Source: Legionella quinlivanii (GTDB lineage: Bacteria; Pseudomonadota; Gammaproteobacteria; Legionellales; Legionellaceae). From it: 64,000 nt of DNA. Below, in pieces: positions 35,175 to 44,932 of this stretch. The stretch's first letter is position 1. Each line of letters opens with the position of its first letter. The translations under genes were made by a program, and so were the position numbers. The stretch spans positions 124,001 to 188,000 of the forward strand of contig NZ_MVJN01000002.1 in assembly GCF_003265995.1 (NCBI RefSeq), read 5' to 3'. The notes below the pieces were generated by a model that worked only from the letters and a program-made list of their open reading frames with translations, ran no database searches and was not told the DNA's origin.

Positions 35175-35230
35175 AGTTTAATATACATTTAAGCTAAGTA
35201 GCGCTGGAATAAAATAACAGTCATAAATCA

Positions 35231-36058
35231 TTACTGCTTGAACAAACTCCTCACTACCCCACTCACCTCCCCTGCAACGGGCATATTTTCCTGATTAATA
35301 ATTTCGTTGAGACTCACAATTCGATAGCCGTTTTTCTGATACATATCAATAATATCTCCTAAAAAATGGCTATTAATCAGGTTGGCATGGATAAGTAATA
35401 TTTGCTTGCTGGTTCCCGGGTGAAGCTTATTAGAGCGTGCTTCCGCTTTCAGAGTCTGCCCCCAGATGTAATTCAAATATCTTTTTTTCAGCGCAGGCAA
35501 ACTTTGCGGGCGCAGACGATAGGGGATTGCGAAAAGCTGATTATTAAATATGAAATCCTTGCTGTCGATAGTCACCGGAGCAATGGTATAGTTCTTCTCG
35601 GCCAGAAATTGATACACCTTTTCCCGTTTTTCTCCCTTGCTTTCGGCAAGATAAGGGTATCGAAAATACTTAGGGCTGGTCATAATCCGTGACAGAATCT
35701 CATCTGCCTTATTAACATCTTCAATGTATTTTTCAGGTGTCACACTGTTCAGGCTTCGATGGGAGTAAGTGTGATTTCCTAATTGAAATCCCTGATTACG
35801 AAACTCCTCCAGAAGTTCCCATTGACCCTTTTCAATACTACCGGCAATAATAAAACCGGTTGCCGGCACCTTATGATCAACCAGGGCCTGTAAAATGGCC
35901 ATAAACCGATCATGCTCCCGCTGCAATTTCTTTGGATCATTATTAGCGGAGCCTACGAAAGGCAAGTCATCAATCGTTATTGCAATTTCTTTCCCGGCAG
36001 CTAAAAGATTAGAGCTGAACAATAGAAACATAGCCGCAACAATGGACTTAATGTTCAT
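35231..36058 (-). CDS. Exported polysaccharide deacetylase family protein
   Basis: 275 aa with a cleavable signal peptide (about residues 1-19, ending LLAAG). NodB-type motifs: ITIDDLPFVG (motif 1, Asp-Asp pair), HTYSHRSL (motif 2, H-x-x-x-H zinc ligands) and RYPYLAES (motif 3). It removes N- or O-acetyl groups from a glycan, perhaps peptidoglycan or chitin-type substrates. The start at 36058 has AAGGAT as ribosome-binding site; the longer frame runs into roxA. The gene follows roxA on the same strand with a 53-bp gap. Confidence 0.85.
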   Translation of the reverse strand: MNIKSIVAAMFLLFSSNLLAAGKEIAITIDDLPFVGSANNDPKKLQREHDRFMAILQALVDHKVPATGFIIAGSIEKGQWELLEEFRNQGFQLGNHTYSHRSLNSVTPEKYIEDVNKADEILSRIMTSPKYFRYPYLAESKGEKREKVYQFLAEKNYTIAPVTIDSKDFIFNNQLFAIPYRLRPQSLPALKKRYLNYIWGQTLKAEARSNKLHPGTSKQILLIHANLINSHFLGDIIDMYQKNGYRIVSLNEIINQENMPVAGEVSGVVRSLFKQ

Positions 36059-36111
36059 GGATATCCTTGATAAAACAAGCCAGTAATCCTCAAGATGCAA
36101 AACCTGTGCCT

Positions 36112-37269
36112 TTAAACCGGCTCCAGTAAACCCATATCCCATAGACTATTTAGAAAAGAGATATCCAGGCTATTCCCGGAATAATCTGATAATTGACTAG
36201 TAGAAATAATCCGCTGGCTGGCAATCAGTTTAACCAACTCTGCTGAAACATCCTGAATATTCCAGCGCTCGCCATTAATAAATAATTCAAGATCAGGGTT
36301 TTCGTAATAAGCAAAGCGGCTGAAGGGATTTCGAGCCAGCTCTCCTGATTTTTTTAAATAATTGGACAGTTTCGCTTTTTTCTTTTGCTTTTCACAGGGC
36401 AAAAAAGCCTCTGCCTGCTCATCCAGGCCCGTAACAAACTCACCAAACCAGGAGTTGAAAGCTTCATTGTCATCAATCAGTTTCTTTAGCAGATTTCTGG
36501 CTTGATCTACAGCTTGCTGTGGGATTTCAGCGCTGTTTTTCAATGTTGACCAGATGGGATCTTTATATAATTGCGAAAAAATCGGAGCATCCCAGCAATG
36601 TTGACTGAAACTATCCCATAACTCTCTCGCCGGATAACTTCGATAGCCAAATGAATAGGTCATACATTCTTCTGAAAGCGATATACCATTATGAGCGACA
36701 TGTGGCGGAAGATATAGCATATCTCCCTCTTCCAGAATATATTCCTCTTCCACTTCAAACTGGCTCATTATACGCAGTTCAAGGTTGGGCAGATAATTAT
36801 CGGGTTGACAGTTTTGAGTCGTTAACAGCCATCGTCTGCGCCCCTTGGCCTGAAGCAGAAACACATCATAATTATCATAATGCGGACCCACCCCGCCATG
36901 CTCTGTCGCATAACTAATCATGACATCATCGACCCGCCATTGGGGTAAAAAATTAAATGCGTCCAATAATTTTGTGACCTCTGGAACAAATCGATCGACG
37001 GCCTGGACCAATAAGGTCCAATGAGAAGCCGGCAGTTTTTTAAACTCACCAGCGGAAAATGGTCCACTTTTTAAATGCCAGTTCGGTGTCTTCCCTGGTG
37101 TCTGCCAGACCAGACGGCTTTCAATCCCCTCCTCCATCGCTAGTCCGGCTAACTCGTCCCCGCTTAGAGGACTGTCAAATTGGCCAAAGGCCTGACGAAA
37201 AATGAATGGTTTTTTTTGCCAATAGTTTTCCAGGAATTCATTTTTCTCTATCGCGTCAAAAATTTTCAT
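36112..37269 (-). CDS. roxA: Ribosomal protein L16 arginine hydroxylase RoxA (YcfD)
   Basis: 385-aa JmjC-type 2-oxoglutarate/Fe(II) oxygenase of the ROX family, which hydroxylates an Arg of ribosomal protein L16. Iron ligands seen: HYDNYDVFLLQ (H-x-D, about residues 126-128) and the distal His in LPPHVAHNGISLS. A C-terminal dimerisation and winged-helix-like region follows (segment with LISQRIISTSQL). Length equals the E. coli enzyme (373 aa) within a few residues. Ribosome-modifying role is by family. Confidence 0.92.
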   Translation of the reverse strand: MKIFDAIEKNEFLENYWQKKPFIFRQAFGQFDSPLSGDELAGLAMEEGIESRLVWQTPGKTPNWHLKSGPFSAGEFKKLPASHWTLLVQAVDRFVPEVTKLLDAFNFLPQWRVDDVMISYATEHGGVGPHYDNYDVFLLQAKGRRRWLLTTQNCQPDNYLPNLELRIMSQFEVEEEYILEEGDMLYLPPHVAHNGISLSEECMTYSFGYRSYPARELWDSFSQHCWDAPIFSQLYKDPIWSTLKNSAEIPQQAVDQARNLLKKLIDDNEAFNSWFGEFVTGLDEQAEAFLPCEKQKKKAKLSNYLKKSGELARNPFSRFAYYENPDLELFINGERWNIQDVSAELVKLIASQRIISTSQLSDYSGNSLDISFLNSLWDMGLLEPV

Positions 37270-37365
37270 ATAAAGCTCGATCTAGTGTTTAGCTGAATAC
37301 ATCAGGCAAGAAATTACCAACGGGGCTATAATTTCAATGGCACCATGTGATTTAGGGAGTGAAAA

Positions 37366-37719
37366 ATGAATCATTATATTGCAAGGATAAGGAAAATGCT
37401 GCCTGCACTGTTAGTTTTATTAATGACTTTTGGATCAATTCAATCTGTACAAGCCCAAACAACTCCCAATAAGCCACAAACTTCTCTGGCAGGACAACAA
37501 CTCGCTTACTATTATGGAGGACACTGGTATCGATACCCCGGAAATTATTATGGCCCTGGCTACATCTACTATGGCCCCCGTTATTATAACCGAACCTATT
37601 ATCCTAAACACTATTATCGAAATTATTGGTCAGGATGGCGGCCATATGGGCATTGCCGGCAGACTTGTTTAATTAATCAGTGGAATGGGCAAGTTATTAA
37701 ATGCGTCAGACGTTGTTAA
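37366..37719 (+). CDS. Small Tyr-rich exported protein
   Basis: 117 aa with a signal peptide (about residues 1-30, cleavage near VQAQ). The mature part is extraordinarily rich in Tyr, Gly and Pro, in Tyr-Tyr-Gly and Tyr-Tyr-Pro repeats (residues 48-85), and ends with four Cys (CRQTCLIN and KCVRRC). A good TAGGGAG ribosome-binding site precedes the ATG. No family known to me; it looks like a small secreted or surface structural protein. Confidence 0.75.
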   Translation: MNHYIARIRKMLPALLVLLMTFGSIQSVQAQTTPNKPQTSLAGQQLAYYYGGHWYRYPGNYYGPGYIYYGPRYYNRTYYPKHYYRNYWSGWRPYGHCRQTCLINQWNGQVIKCVRRC

Positions 37720-37733
37720 TTTGTATAACGACT

Positions 37734-37765
37734 AAGAGGTGGCCATACGCTGCCTCTTACCTTTT
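37734..37765 (+). terminator. Terminator between the Tyr-rich gene and fliK
   Basis: AAGAGGTGGC and GCTGCCTCTT (37734-37743 and 37749-37758) form a 10-bp stem with two G-T pairs and a 5-nt loop, followed by ACCTTTT. It serves the plus-strand gene and may also end the minus-strand fliK transcript. Confidence 0.65.
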
Positions 37766-37780
37766 GCCTGCGCTACATAA

Positions 37781-38914
37781 TCAGGCAAAATAATCAACAA
37801 TCCCTTTTGTCTGTCTCGTTTCAACACTGCTCTCTTCTTCCTGATTTTGAAAAAGAGCCTCATCGGGTTGGTGAGTGTGCTGTGAATGCGAGCGTCGATC
37901 CCCTGTTTCAATATTAACTTCTGACAGCTGTATACCCTGGCTCATTAGCATCTCCCTCAATCGCGGAATCGACTGCTCAATCAAATCCTGAACCTGCAGA
38001 CTATGAGTGCTTATGTCTATTTTCGCCGTTTCCTCTGATAAATGAATTTTAACTTCTACGGGCCCAAGCTCTACAGGATTTAGCTTGAGTATTGCCTGAT
38101 TAATTTTATGCTGGCCCAGCCACGTGACACGTGCATTGAAATCGTCTTGCCAGCTGCTTTCATTAACCTCAGACGAAAGCTCGAAAGTGTTCGTCATGCC
38201 TACAGATGTTTTACTCTCTGGATGAGATGGGGTGAAATCTGTCTTTATTACCCTCAGAGGGATTTCTTTTATATCAATATTCAGGGATTTTTCGGGTTCC
38301 ACAGCTGACTCTTCATTGTCAGGATCTGCCTGGATGATTTGATTAGTTAATACCTCACTCTCTACTACCTGTGCCGTTTTTTCCTCTGAAACAATCGACG
38401 TGAATTCAATATCTGCCGCCTCTTTCTGTTGTTTTTGATTATTCTTAACCGGACTTAAGAGGCGATTTTGCATTTGATTCAATGATGGTATTTCTGAAGC
38501 AGACGATGGAGACGACAGGTTTCCATCAGAAACTTGCTCCCCGGAATCTACTTCCTGAATAGCCAGGGTTTCATTATGAATAGCATTTAGCCAGGTCAGT
38601 GCGGGATTAACAAGGAATTTACTATCATCATCTTCCTCATTATCAGACTCAGCAGATGATTCATTCTCAAGAGGCAATTCAGACTGAGTTCTGGGGCTTG
38701 GATCGAGAGAAAGCGTTTGCTCGTCCGAGAGGATTACCTCATTTTCAACAGGTTTCGTCTCAGGAAGAGGGCCTTCAGATAAATAGTCCGTAATTAATTC
38801 TAAAAAGTAATTGCTGATACCAGAAGGCCCAGCTTCAATTTCCCCACTGGTCTCAAGAGGAGGGATCTCATCGGATACCATAAAAAAGGAGTCTGGGGGA
38901 ATCTGATTAATCAT
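37781..38914 (-). CDS. fliK: Flagellar hook-length control protein FliK
   Basis: 377 aa. The N-terminal two thirds are acidic, Ser/Glu/Pro-rich and low in complexity, as in FliK rulers. The C-terminal domain (about residues 265-355) has the Flg_hook signature: AILKLNPVELGPVEVKI followed by an amphipathic helix and LREMLMSQGIQLSEVNIETG. It measures hook length and switches export specificity during flagellar assembly. I chose the ATG at 38914, which has an AGGA eight bases upstream; the open frame continues to 38998. No other flagellar genes are near. Confidence 0.85.
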   Translation of the reverse strand: MINQIPPDSFFMVSDEIPPLETSGEIEAGPSGISNYFLELITDYLSEGPLPETKPVENEVILSDEQTLSLDPSPRTQSELPLENESSAESDNEEDDDSKFLVNPALTWLNAIHNETLAIQEVDSGEQVSDGNLSSPSSASEIPSLNQMQNRLLSPVKNNQKQQKEAADIEFTSIVSEEKTAQVVESEVLTNQIIQADPDNEESAVEPEKSLNIDIKEIPLRVIKTDFTPSHPESKTSVGMTNTFELSSEVNESSWQDDFNARVTWLGQHKINQAILKLNPVELGPVEVKIHLSEETAKIDISTHSLQVQDLIEQSIPRLREMLMSQGIQLSEVNIETGDRRSHSQHTHQPDEALFQNQEEESSVETRQTKGIVDYFA

Positions 38915-39083
38915 GAATGACATCCTAGTTGTCATAAACATCGGGTATTTACTTATTAATAGCAAATATCTTTTATTTTTGAAAATAAGTTTTTTCATTT
39001 GCCTGGTACAAGCCTTATTGTTTTCGATGAAAAGCTTGAATTTTTAGGCTATGATTAGCGTTTTTGAACTCTGGAGTGGATTT

Positions 39084-41759
39084 ATGATAGTTGGACAAGA
39101 TAGTCTTTCAACTCGCAGTCAATTAGAGGTCGATGGTAAAACCTACCATTATTACAGCTTGAAAGAAGCTGAAAACAAGCACTTTAAGGGCATTAACCGC
39201 CTTCCCTACTCTCTAAAAGTATTATTTGAAAATCTGCTCCGTTTTGAGGATGGGACTACTGTTTCTGTCGAGGATATTAAAGCATTGGCCGATTGGTTAA
39301 ATACTAAAACCTCACAGCATGAAATTGCTTACAGACCAGCGCGTGTTCTGATGCAGGACTTTACCGGTGTTCCCGCAGTAGTCGATTTGGCAGCCATGCG
39401 GGCTGCTCTCGAAAAAATGGGCGGAAGTGCCAGTAAAATCTCTCCGCTTTCTCCAGTCGATTTGGTGATTGACCATTCAGTGATGGTTGACAAGTTTGGA
39501 ACGGCCGATGCATTGACTATCAACACCGAGATAGAAATTCAGCGAAATAAAGAGCGTTATGAATTTCTACGTTGGGGGCAGAAAGCATTCGCCAATTTCC
39601 AGGTGGTGCCTCCTGGTACCGGGATCTGCCATCAGGTCAATCTTGAGTATTTGGGAAAAACAGTTTGGACCAGCGAATACAATGGCCATCTCTATGCTTA
39701 TCCGGACACTCTGGTAGGTACCGATTCTCATACCACCATGATTAACGGATTGGGGGTCCTTGGCTGGGGTGTGGGCGGTATTGAAGCGGAAGCAGCCATG
39801 TTAGGCCAGCCGGTTTCCATGCTTATTCCAGAAGTGATCGGCTTTAAATTAACAGGTAAGCTGCGCGAAGGTATCACTGCAACCGACCTGGTGCTTACAG
39901 TCACTCAAATGCTGCGTAAAAAAGGCGTGGTTGGCAAATTTGTTGAGTTCTATGGAACAGGGCTTGCTGCTTTACCCTTAGCTGATCGGGCGACTATTTC
40001 CAATATGGCTCCTGAGTACGGCGCCACCTGCGGCTTTTTTCCCGTTGACAAGGAAACCTTGCGCTATCTTGAATTAACTGGCCGAGACGAACATCGTATT
40101 AAACTGGTTGAAGCCTATTGCAAGGCACAGGGCATGTGGTATGACCAAAACTCTGCTGATCCTGAATTTACAGATACGCTAAGTCTTGACCTGTCAACTG
40201 TTGAGCCGTCCCTGGCCGGCCCCAAAAGACCGCAGGATAAGGTCAATCTGGCTACTCTTCCCGGTGAATTTGACAGTTTCCTTACTCAGTCAGGAAAAGC
40301 AGACGAAAAACAGAAAGAATTTCCGGTCAAAGGCAATTCATTCAAATTACGCCACGGTGATGTGGTGATTGCAGCAATCACCAGTTGCACCAATACCTCC
40401 AATCCAAGTGTCTTAATGGCGGCGGGATTAGTTGCCAAAAAAGCAGTTGAAAAAGGCCTGGCTCGTAAACCCTGGGTTAAATCTTCTCTGGCTCCAGGCT
40501 CCAAGGTGGTAACTGACTATCTGAAACATGCCGGATTACAGCCCTATCTTGATCAGTTAGGCTTCAATCTGGTGGGTTACGGCTGTACAACCTGTATCGG
40601 TAACTCAGGCCCTCTGCCAGATGCAATCGCTGAAAGCGTCAGTGAGAACGACCTGGTTGTCTGCTCTGTACTGTCTGGAAATCGTAACTTTGAAGGCCGT
40701 GTACATCCTCAGGTTCGAGCAAACTGGCTGGCCTCTCCTCCACTGGTAGTGGTTTATGCTTTAACCGGCACAACCAGCATTGACCTGAATACTGAGCCTG
40801 TCGGTAAAGACGCCTCCGGTCAGGAAATCTATCTCAAAGATATCTGGCCAAGTAACGAGGAAGTGGCTGCAGAAGTTAATAAGGTGACTGGCGCCATGTT
40901 TAGAAAAGAATATGCCGAAGTCTTCCAGGGTGATGCTCACTGGCAAGCTATTAAAACCAGTAGTGGAACCACTTATGAATGGGATTCAAACTCCACTTAT
41001 ATTCAGCATCCGCCATTCTTTGATAACCTGCCCAAACAGCCTGCACCGATTAAGTCCATCGAAAGCGCCTATGTTCTGGCTTTGCTGGGCGATTCAATTA
41101 CCACGGATCATATCTCGCCAGCAGGTTCTATCAAGGCAAATTCGCCGGCAGGTTTGTATCTGAAATCCAAAGGCGTCAGTGAAGCTGATTTTAATTCCTA
41201 TGGTTCAAGAAGGGGTAATCATGAAGTCATGATGCGAGGTACTTTTGCCAACATCAGAATCCGTAACGAAATGACTCCGGAAGTAGAAGGCGGCGTTACC
41301 CGCTACATTCCATCGGGTGAAACGATGTCAATCTACGATGCTTCAATGAAATATCAGGCAAATGGTAACCCGCTGGTAGTGATTGCCGGAAAAGAATATG
41401 GCACAGGATCTTCAAGAGACTGGGCGGCTAAAGGAACCAATCTCTTGGGTGTAAAAGCGGTCATTACAGAAAGTTTTGAACGTATTCATCGCTCCAATCT
41501 GATTGGTATGGGTATTCTCCCTCTGCAGTTCGAGGAAGGAACAAACAGAAAATCACTCCATTTAACAGGCGATGAGCGCATTAGCATTGCGGTGGATGAT
41601 TCCTTGAAACCTGGCGCCCGCCTGGCTCTGCAGATTGAGCGAAGCAATGGCAAAAAAGAAGAGGTAAAAGTGCTTTGCAGAATCGACACTGTCAATGAGC
41701 TGGAGTACTACCGTCATGGCGGTATTCTGCAATATGTTTTGAGAAATCTCGCTCAATAA
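39084..41759 (+). CDS. acnA: Aconitate hydratase A
   Basis: Interconverts citrate and isocitrate; a 4Fe-4S enzyme and, in some bacteria, an iron-responsive RNA-binding protein. 891 aa, the length reported for the L. pneumophila enzyme. Cluster cysteines are in [11 protein letters not shown] and the [11 protein letters not shown] segment; the [13 protein letters not shown] and C-terminal [22 protein letters not shown] motifs match AcnA/IRP. The start at 39084 has a GGAG ribosome-binding site; the open frame begins 11 codons earlier. It stands alone, convergent to nothing and divergent from fliK. Confidence 0.96.
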   Translation: MIVGQDSLSTRSQLEVDGKTYHYYSLKEAENKHFKGINRLPYSLKVLFENLLRFEDGTTVSVEDIKALADWLNTKTSQHEIAYRPARVLMQDFTGVPAVVDLAAMRAALEKMGGSASKISPLSPVDLVIDHSVMVDKFGTADALTINTEIEIQRNKERYEFLRWGQKAFANFQVVPPGTGICHQVNLEYLGKTVWTSEYNGHLYAYPDTLVGTDSHTTMINGLGVLGWGVGGIEAEAAMLGQPVSMLIPEVIGFKLTGKLREGITATDLVLTVTQMLRKKGVVGKFVEFYGTGLAALPLADRATISNMAPEYGATCGFFPVDKETLRYLELTGRDEHRIKLVEAYCKAQGMWYDQNSADPEFTDTLSLDLSTVEPSLAGPKRPQDKVNLATLPGEFDSFLTQSGKADEKQKEFPVKGNSFKLRHGDVVIAAITSCTNTSNPSVLMAAGLVAKKAVEKGLARKPWVKSSLAPGSKVVTDYLKHAGLQPYLDQLGFNLVGYGCTTCIGNSGPLPDAIAESVSENDLVVCSVLSGNRNFEGRVHPQVRANWLASPPLVVVYALTGTTSIDLNTEPVGKDASGQEIYLKDIWPSNEEVAAEVNKVTGAMFRKEYAEVFQGDAHWQAIKTSSGTTYEWDSNSTYIQHPPFFDNLPKQPAPIKSIESAYVLALLGDSITTDHISPAGSIKANSPAGLYLKSKGVSEADFNSYGSRRGNHEVMMRGTFANIRIRNEMTPEVEGGVTRYIPSGETMSIYDASMKYQANGNPLVVIAGKEYGTGSSRDWAAKGTNLLGVKAVITESFERIHRSNLIGMGILPLQFEEGTNRKSLHLTGDERISIAVDDSLKPGARLALQIERSNGKKEEVKVLCRIDTVNELEYYRHGGILQYVLRNLAQ

Positions 41760-41787
41760 GAGTACGGGAGTTCTGCATCATTACTAT

Positions 41788-41919
41788 GTAGCCTGGTTGG
41801 CGCATTGCGACAACCGGGTTTTTCAATCTTGCTAGCCTAATCCCCAATTTCCTGGAAGATAATTTAGAAAAGTATAACTTTCAAGAAAACCCGGTTGGTG
41901 CAAGCACCATCCAGGCTAC
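41788..41919. repeat. GTAGCCTGG inverted-repeat element
   Basis: 132-bp element downstream of acnA with 35-bp imperfect terminal inverted repeats (left GTAGCCTGGTTGGCGCATTG, right complement ending CCAGGCTAC). Hairpin-forming, possibly terminator or MITE-like. I see no other copy in this window. Confidence 0.7.
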
Positions 41920-42026
41920 CTGATAATCTAACACAAATGCTTTTCTGTCTAAGATTTAACAGGCCTTCATTGATTTTGTTCATATTAACTGCTAAATTTC
42001 GCTGTTACTTGCGAAAAGGGCTTTAA

Positions 42027-43397
42027 ATGCAATCACCCAAAAAAGTTTTATCCATTTTTTCTCTGGTTATGATTAATGTGATTGCTGTTGACAGCTTACG
42101 AACGCTTCCCATCAGCGCTACGCTGGGTTTTTCTCTCGTCTCCTACTACCTGCTTGCCGCCTTTGCTTTCTTTATCCCCATTGCCCTGGTCGCTGCTGAA
42201 CTGGCTACTGCATATCCTAATACTGGCGGTCTTTATGTTTGGGTGCGCGAGGCATTCGGTAAACGTGCCGGATTTATCACCATCTGGCTGCAATGGATTT
42301 ATAATGTGGTCTGGTATCCCACAATTCTTGCATTTATTGCGGCTACATTTTCCTATCTGTTTTCCCCGGAGCTGGCCAATAATAAGATTTACCTGTTAAG
42401 CACGGTTATCGGCCTTTTCTGGCTATTCACTTTTTTAAATTGTTTTGGCATGCGGCTCTCCAGTATTGTGAGCATATTGGGCGCTATTTTTGGCACAATT
42501 ATTCCTATGCTCGGCATTATAGGCCTGGGTATTGTATGGCTCGTCCAAGGCCGTCCGCTGGCAGATGGAATTCATAACTCCTGGCTGCCTGACTTAAGCT
42601 CGCTGAGTAATTTATCACTATTTGCAGTCGTTCTCTTTGGATTAATTGGTATGGAAATGTCTGCAGTTCATGCCGAGGAAGTCAAAAATCCCCAGCGCGA
42701 TTATCCGAGAGCAATTTTGTATTCCACTATTCTGATCTTCGCTACCCTTGTTTTTGGCTCGCTCGCCATTGTAATCGTAGTTCCCAGCGGCAGCTTAAGC
42801 GTCGTATCGGGGTTAATTGATGCCTATGCCGTTTTCTTTAATGCCTATCACCTGTCCTGGATGACAAAGGTGATTGCGATTCTGGTTATTCTTGGTGGAT
42901 TAAGCGGTGTTTCAGCATGGATTATTGGTCCGACAAAAGGATTGCTGGTTTCCGCGGAAGATGGCTCCCTACCCGCTTATTTTGCAAAAGTTAATCGATA
43001 CAATGCACCTGTCAGAATACTTATTGCCCAGGGTATAATTTTTACTCTGCTTAGTAGTGTTTTCATTCTCTTTGACTCTATAAACGCAGCCTATTGGGTT
43101 CTCAGCGATTTGTGCGCGCAAATGGCATTGCTGGTTTACATCTTCATGTTTGCCGCCGCGATTAAATTACGTTACAGCGATCCGCAAAGACCGCGCGCCT
43201 ATACAGTTCCAGGCGGAAATATCATGATGTGGATAATCGCAGGAATTGGCACATTATGTTGTTTATTCGCCATGCTCATCGGTTTTATTCCTCCCAGTCA
43301 GATTCCTATAGGCAATGTAGCCGCCTATGAAAGTTTTTTAGTGGGCGGTTTAGTATTATTTGTATTGCTGCCCTGGCAGTTTGCAAAAAAACATTAA
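42027..43397 (+). CDS. APC-family amino acid permease
   Basis: 456-aa integral membrane transporter with about 12 hydrophobic segments. The start SIFSLVMINVIAVDSLRTLP and the NTGGLYVWVREAFG segment place it in the APC superfamily, close to the glutamate:GABA antiporter and related (GadC/YjeM-like) members. The ATG follows a GGGCTTTAA patch with only a weak ribosome-binding site. Legionella lives on amino acids, so uptake or exchange of an amino acid is the expected role; the substrate is unknown. Confidence 0.85.
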   Translation: MQSPKKVLSIFSLVMINVIAVDSLRTLPISATLGFSLVSYYLLAAFAFFIPIALVAAELATAYPNTGGLYVWVREAFGKRAGFITIWLQWIYNVVWYPTILAFIAATFSYLFSPELANNKIYLLSTVIGLFWLFTFLNCFGMRLSSIVSILGAIFGTIIPMLGIIGLGIVWLVQGRPLADGIHNSWLPDLSSLSNLSLFAVVLFGLIGMEMSAVHAEEVKNPQRDYPRAILYSTILIFATLVFGSLAIVIVVPSGSLSVVSGLIDAYAVFFNAYHLSWMTKVIAILVILGGLSGVSAWIIGPTKGLLVSAEDGSLPAYFAKVNRYNAPVRILIAQGIIFTLLSSVFILFDSINAAYWVLSDLCAQMALLVYIFMFAAAIKLRYSDPQRPRAYTVPGGNIMMWIIAGIGTLCCLFAMLIGFIPPSQIPIGNVAAYESFLVGGLVLFVLLPWQFAKKH

Positions 43398-43428
43398 TTC
43401 TGGAAGGTACTCCCCAACTCCCCAGGTA

Positions 43429-43512
43429 CGTCATCCAGAGCGTAGCGAAGGATCTCGAACTGCTTGGAGCGGAGCCAGTTTCAGGAGATCCTTCACTGCG
43501 TTCAGGATGACG
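43429..43512. repeat. CGTCATCC...GGATGACG inverted-repeat element
   Basis: 84-bp element with 28-bp ends, CGTCATCCAGAGCGTAGCGAAGGATCTC and its near reverse complement. It forms a long hairpin between the permease gene and yciB. The inner sequence CCTTCACTGCGTTC recurs in the element at 46359-46465. Confidence 0.7.
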
Positions 43513-43659
43513 TTGGGACGATTTGATTGAATTAAAGCATTTAATACTGTCGAGCTCTGTTTGTACCGTGAAATACCAACGAAATACTATGTTTAAAACT
43601 TGCAAGTTGATTTTAAATCGTGTGTTATACTTAAGACTATGTAAACTCATATAAATACT

Positions 43660-44235
43660 ATGAAATTATTGTTTGATTTTTTTCCTATTGTTCTGTTTTT
43701 TATTGGCTATAAGCTATTTGGTATTTACACAGCGACCGCAATAGCTATGGTGGCCTCCTTATTGCAGGTTTTTATTTACCGTCTCAGGCATCAACGCTTT
43801 GAAAAAATGCACGTTATAAGCTTTGCTATAATAACGGTTCTTGGCGGTGCCACTTTGATTTTTCATAATCCCTGGTTTATAAAATGGAAGCCTACCGGAA
43901 TTTATTGGTTGACTGCCCTGGCCTTTCTGTTTTCCCCTTACGTAACCAGCAAGCCGCTTATTCAGCGTATGATGGAAAATAATGTTCAACTCCCAATTAA
44001 AATTTGGTATCGTCTAAATTACGCCTGGTTCTTTTTTTTCACGATAATGGGCGCAATCAACCTGTATGTTGCTTATTTTTACAGTACGGATGTATGGGTA
44101 AACTTCAAATTATTTGGCGGTGCAGGCTTAACTCTGGTTTTTGTATTTCTTCAGGCACTTTATCTGACCAGGCATTTGTTAGATAAAGAAGTAAGTGATC
44201 AACCCTCCGGTGACTCAGGAAAGAGTCTGCCTTGA
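43660..44235 (+). CDS. yciB: YciB/IspZ-family inner-membrane protein
   Basis: 191 aa with five hydrophobic segments and the family pattern [23 protein letters not shown] at the N-terminus and [20 protein letters not shown] near residue 130. Called intracellular septation protein A in Shigella; in E. coli YciB affects envelope synthesis and division. The stop lies 14 bp before the pmrA ATG, so the gene may be cotranscribed with the two-component pair. Confidence 0.9.
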   Translation: MKLLFDFFPIVLFFIGYKLFGIYTATAIAMVASLLQVFIYRLRHQRFEKMHVISFAIITVLGGATLIFHNPWFIKWKPTGIYWLTALAFLFSPYVTSKPLIQRMMENNVQLPIKIWYRLNYAWFFFFTIMGAINLYVAYFYSTDVWVNFKLFGGAGLTLVFVFLQALYLTRHLLDKEVSDQPSGDSGKSLP

Positions 44236-44249
44236 ATAAAGGAGTTGTA

Positions 44250-44927
44250 ATGCGATTACTATTGGTAGAAGATGATGAACTGCTTGGAGATGCGGTTAAG
44301 GCAGGGCTTACCCAGTTTGGTTATGTGGTTGACTGGCTAAAAGACGGTGAAGCGGCTCGCGCTGCTTTGAAATCAGAGTCCTTTGAGTTAATCATCCTTG
44401 ACCTGGGATTACCCAAACTCTCGGGACTGGGCTTCCTGCAATCCCTACGCAACGACGGCAATGCCACACCAGTAATTATATTAACAGCCAGAGACTCGGT
44501 AGAAGACAAGGTGAAAGGCCTGGATACCGGGGCCGATGATTATTTAATCAAACCCTTTGACTTAAATGAGCTGAGCGCCAGAGTAAGAGCCCTGGTCAGG
44601 CGTTCGCAGGGACGAGCTGACGCAGTGCTTCAATATCGTAATATTACACTTGATCCTGCAGCTCACTCTGTTTATGTGGATGATGTCATTGTCAATGTAC
44701 CACGACGTGAATTTGCTCTTTTACAAAAACTGCTGGAAAACAGCGGCCAGGTTCTTTCCCGAGAGCAATTAATGCAAAGTATATATGGCTGGGACGAGGA
44801 TGTGGATAGCAATGCACTCGAAGTACATATCCACAATCTTCGCAAAAAACTCAATGCAAACTTTATCCGAACTATACGCGGCGTAGGCTACATGGCCGAA
44901 AAGACTGATAAAAGCGAGAGTAGTTAG
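44250..44927 (+). CDS. pmrA: OmpR-family response regulator, probable PmrA
   Basis: 225-aa regulator of the QseB/PmrA/BasR group: receiver with acidic residues 7-9, Asp51 as phosphoacceptor (LIILDLGLPKLSG) and a C-terminal winged helix ending TIRGVGYMAE. The ATG at 44250 has AAAGGAG eight bases upstream; the frame opens six codons earlier. In Legionella PmrA, with PmrB encoded downstream, activates many Dot/Icm effector genes through a tandem cTTAATatT site; one such site is seen at 9482-9501. Assignment rests on family and on the yciB-RR-HK order. Confidence 0.78.
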   Translation: MRLLLVEDDELLGDAVKAGLTQFGYVVDWLKDGEAARAALKSESFELIILDLGLPKLSGLGFLQSLRNDGNATPVIILTARDSVEDKVKGLDTGADDYLIKPFDLNELSARVRALVRRSQGRADAVLQYRNITLDPAAHSVYVDDVIVNVPRREFALLQKLLENSGQVLSREQLMQSIYGWDEDVDSNALEVHIHNLRKKLNANFIRTIRGVGYMAEKTDKSESS

Positions 44928-44932
44928 CTATT

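Noticed and set aside
41788-41919. tRNA or other structured RNA
   Set aside because: The ends pair strongly, but there is no acceptor/CCA or T-loop sequence; it is an inverted-repeat element.
43429-43512. Small protein-coding gene in the repeat
   Set aside because: The minus-strand frame across this region is a by-product of the inverted repeat and overlaps the permease end; no ribosome-binding site.
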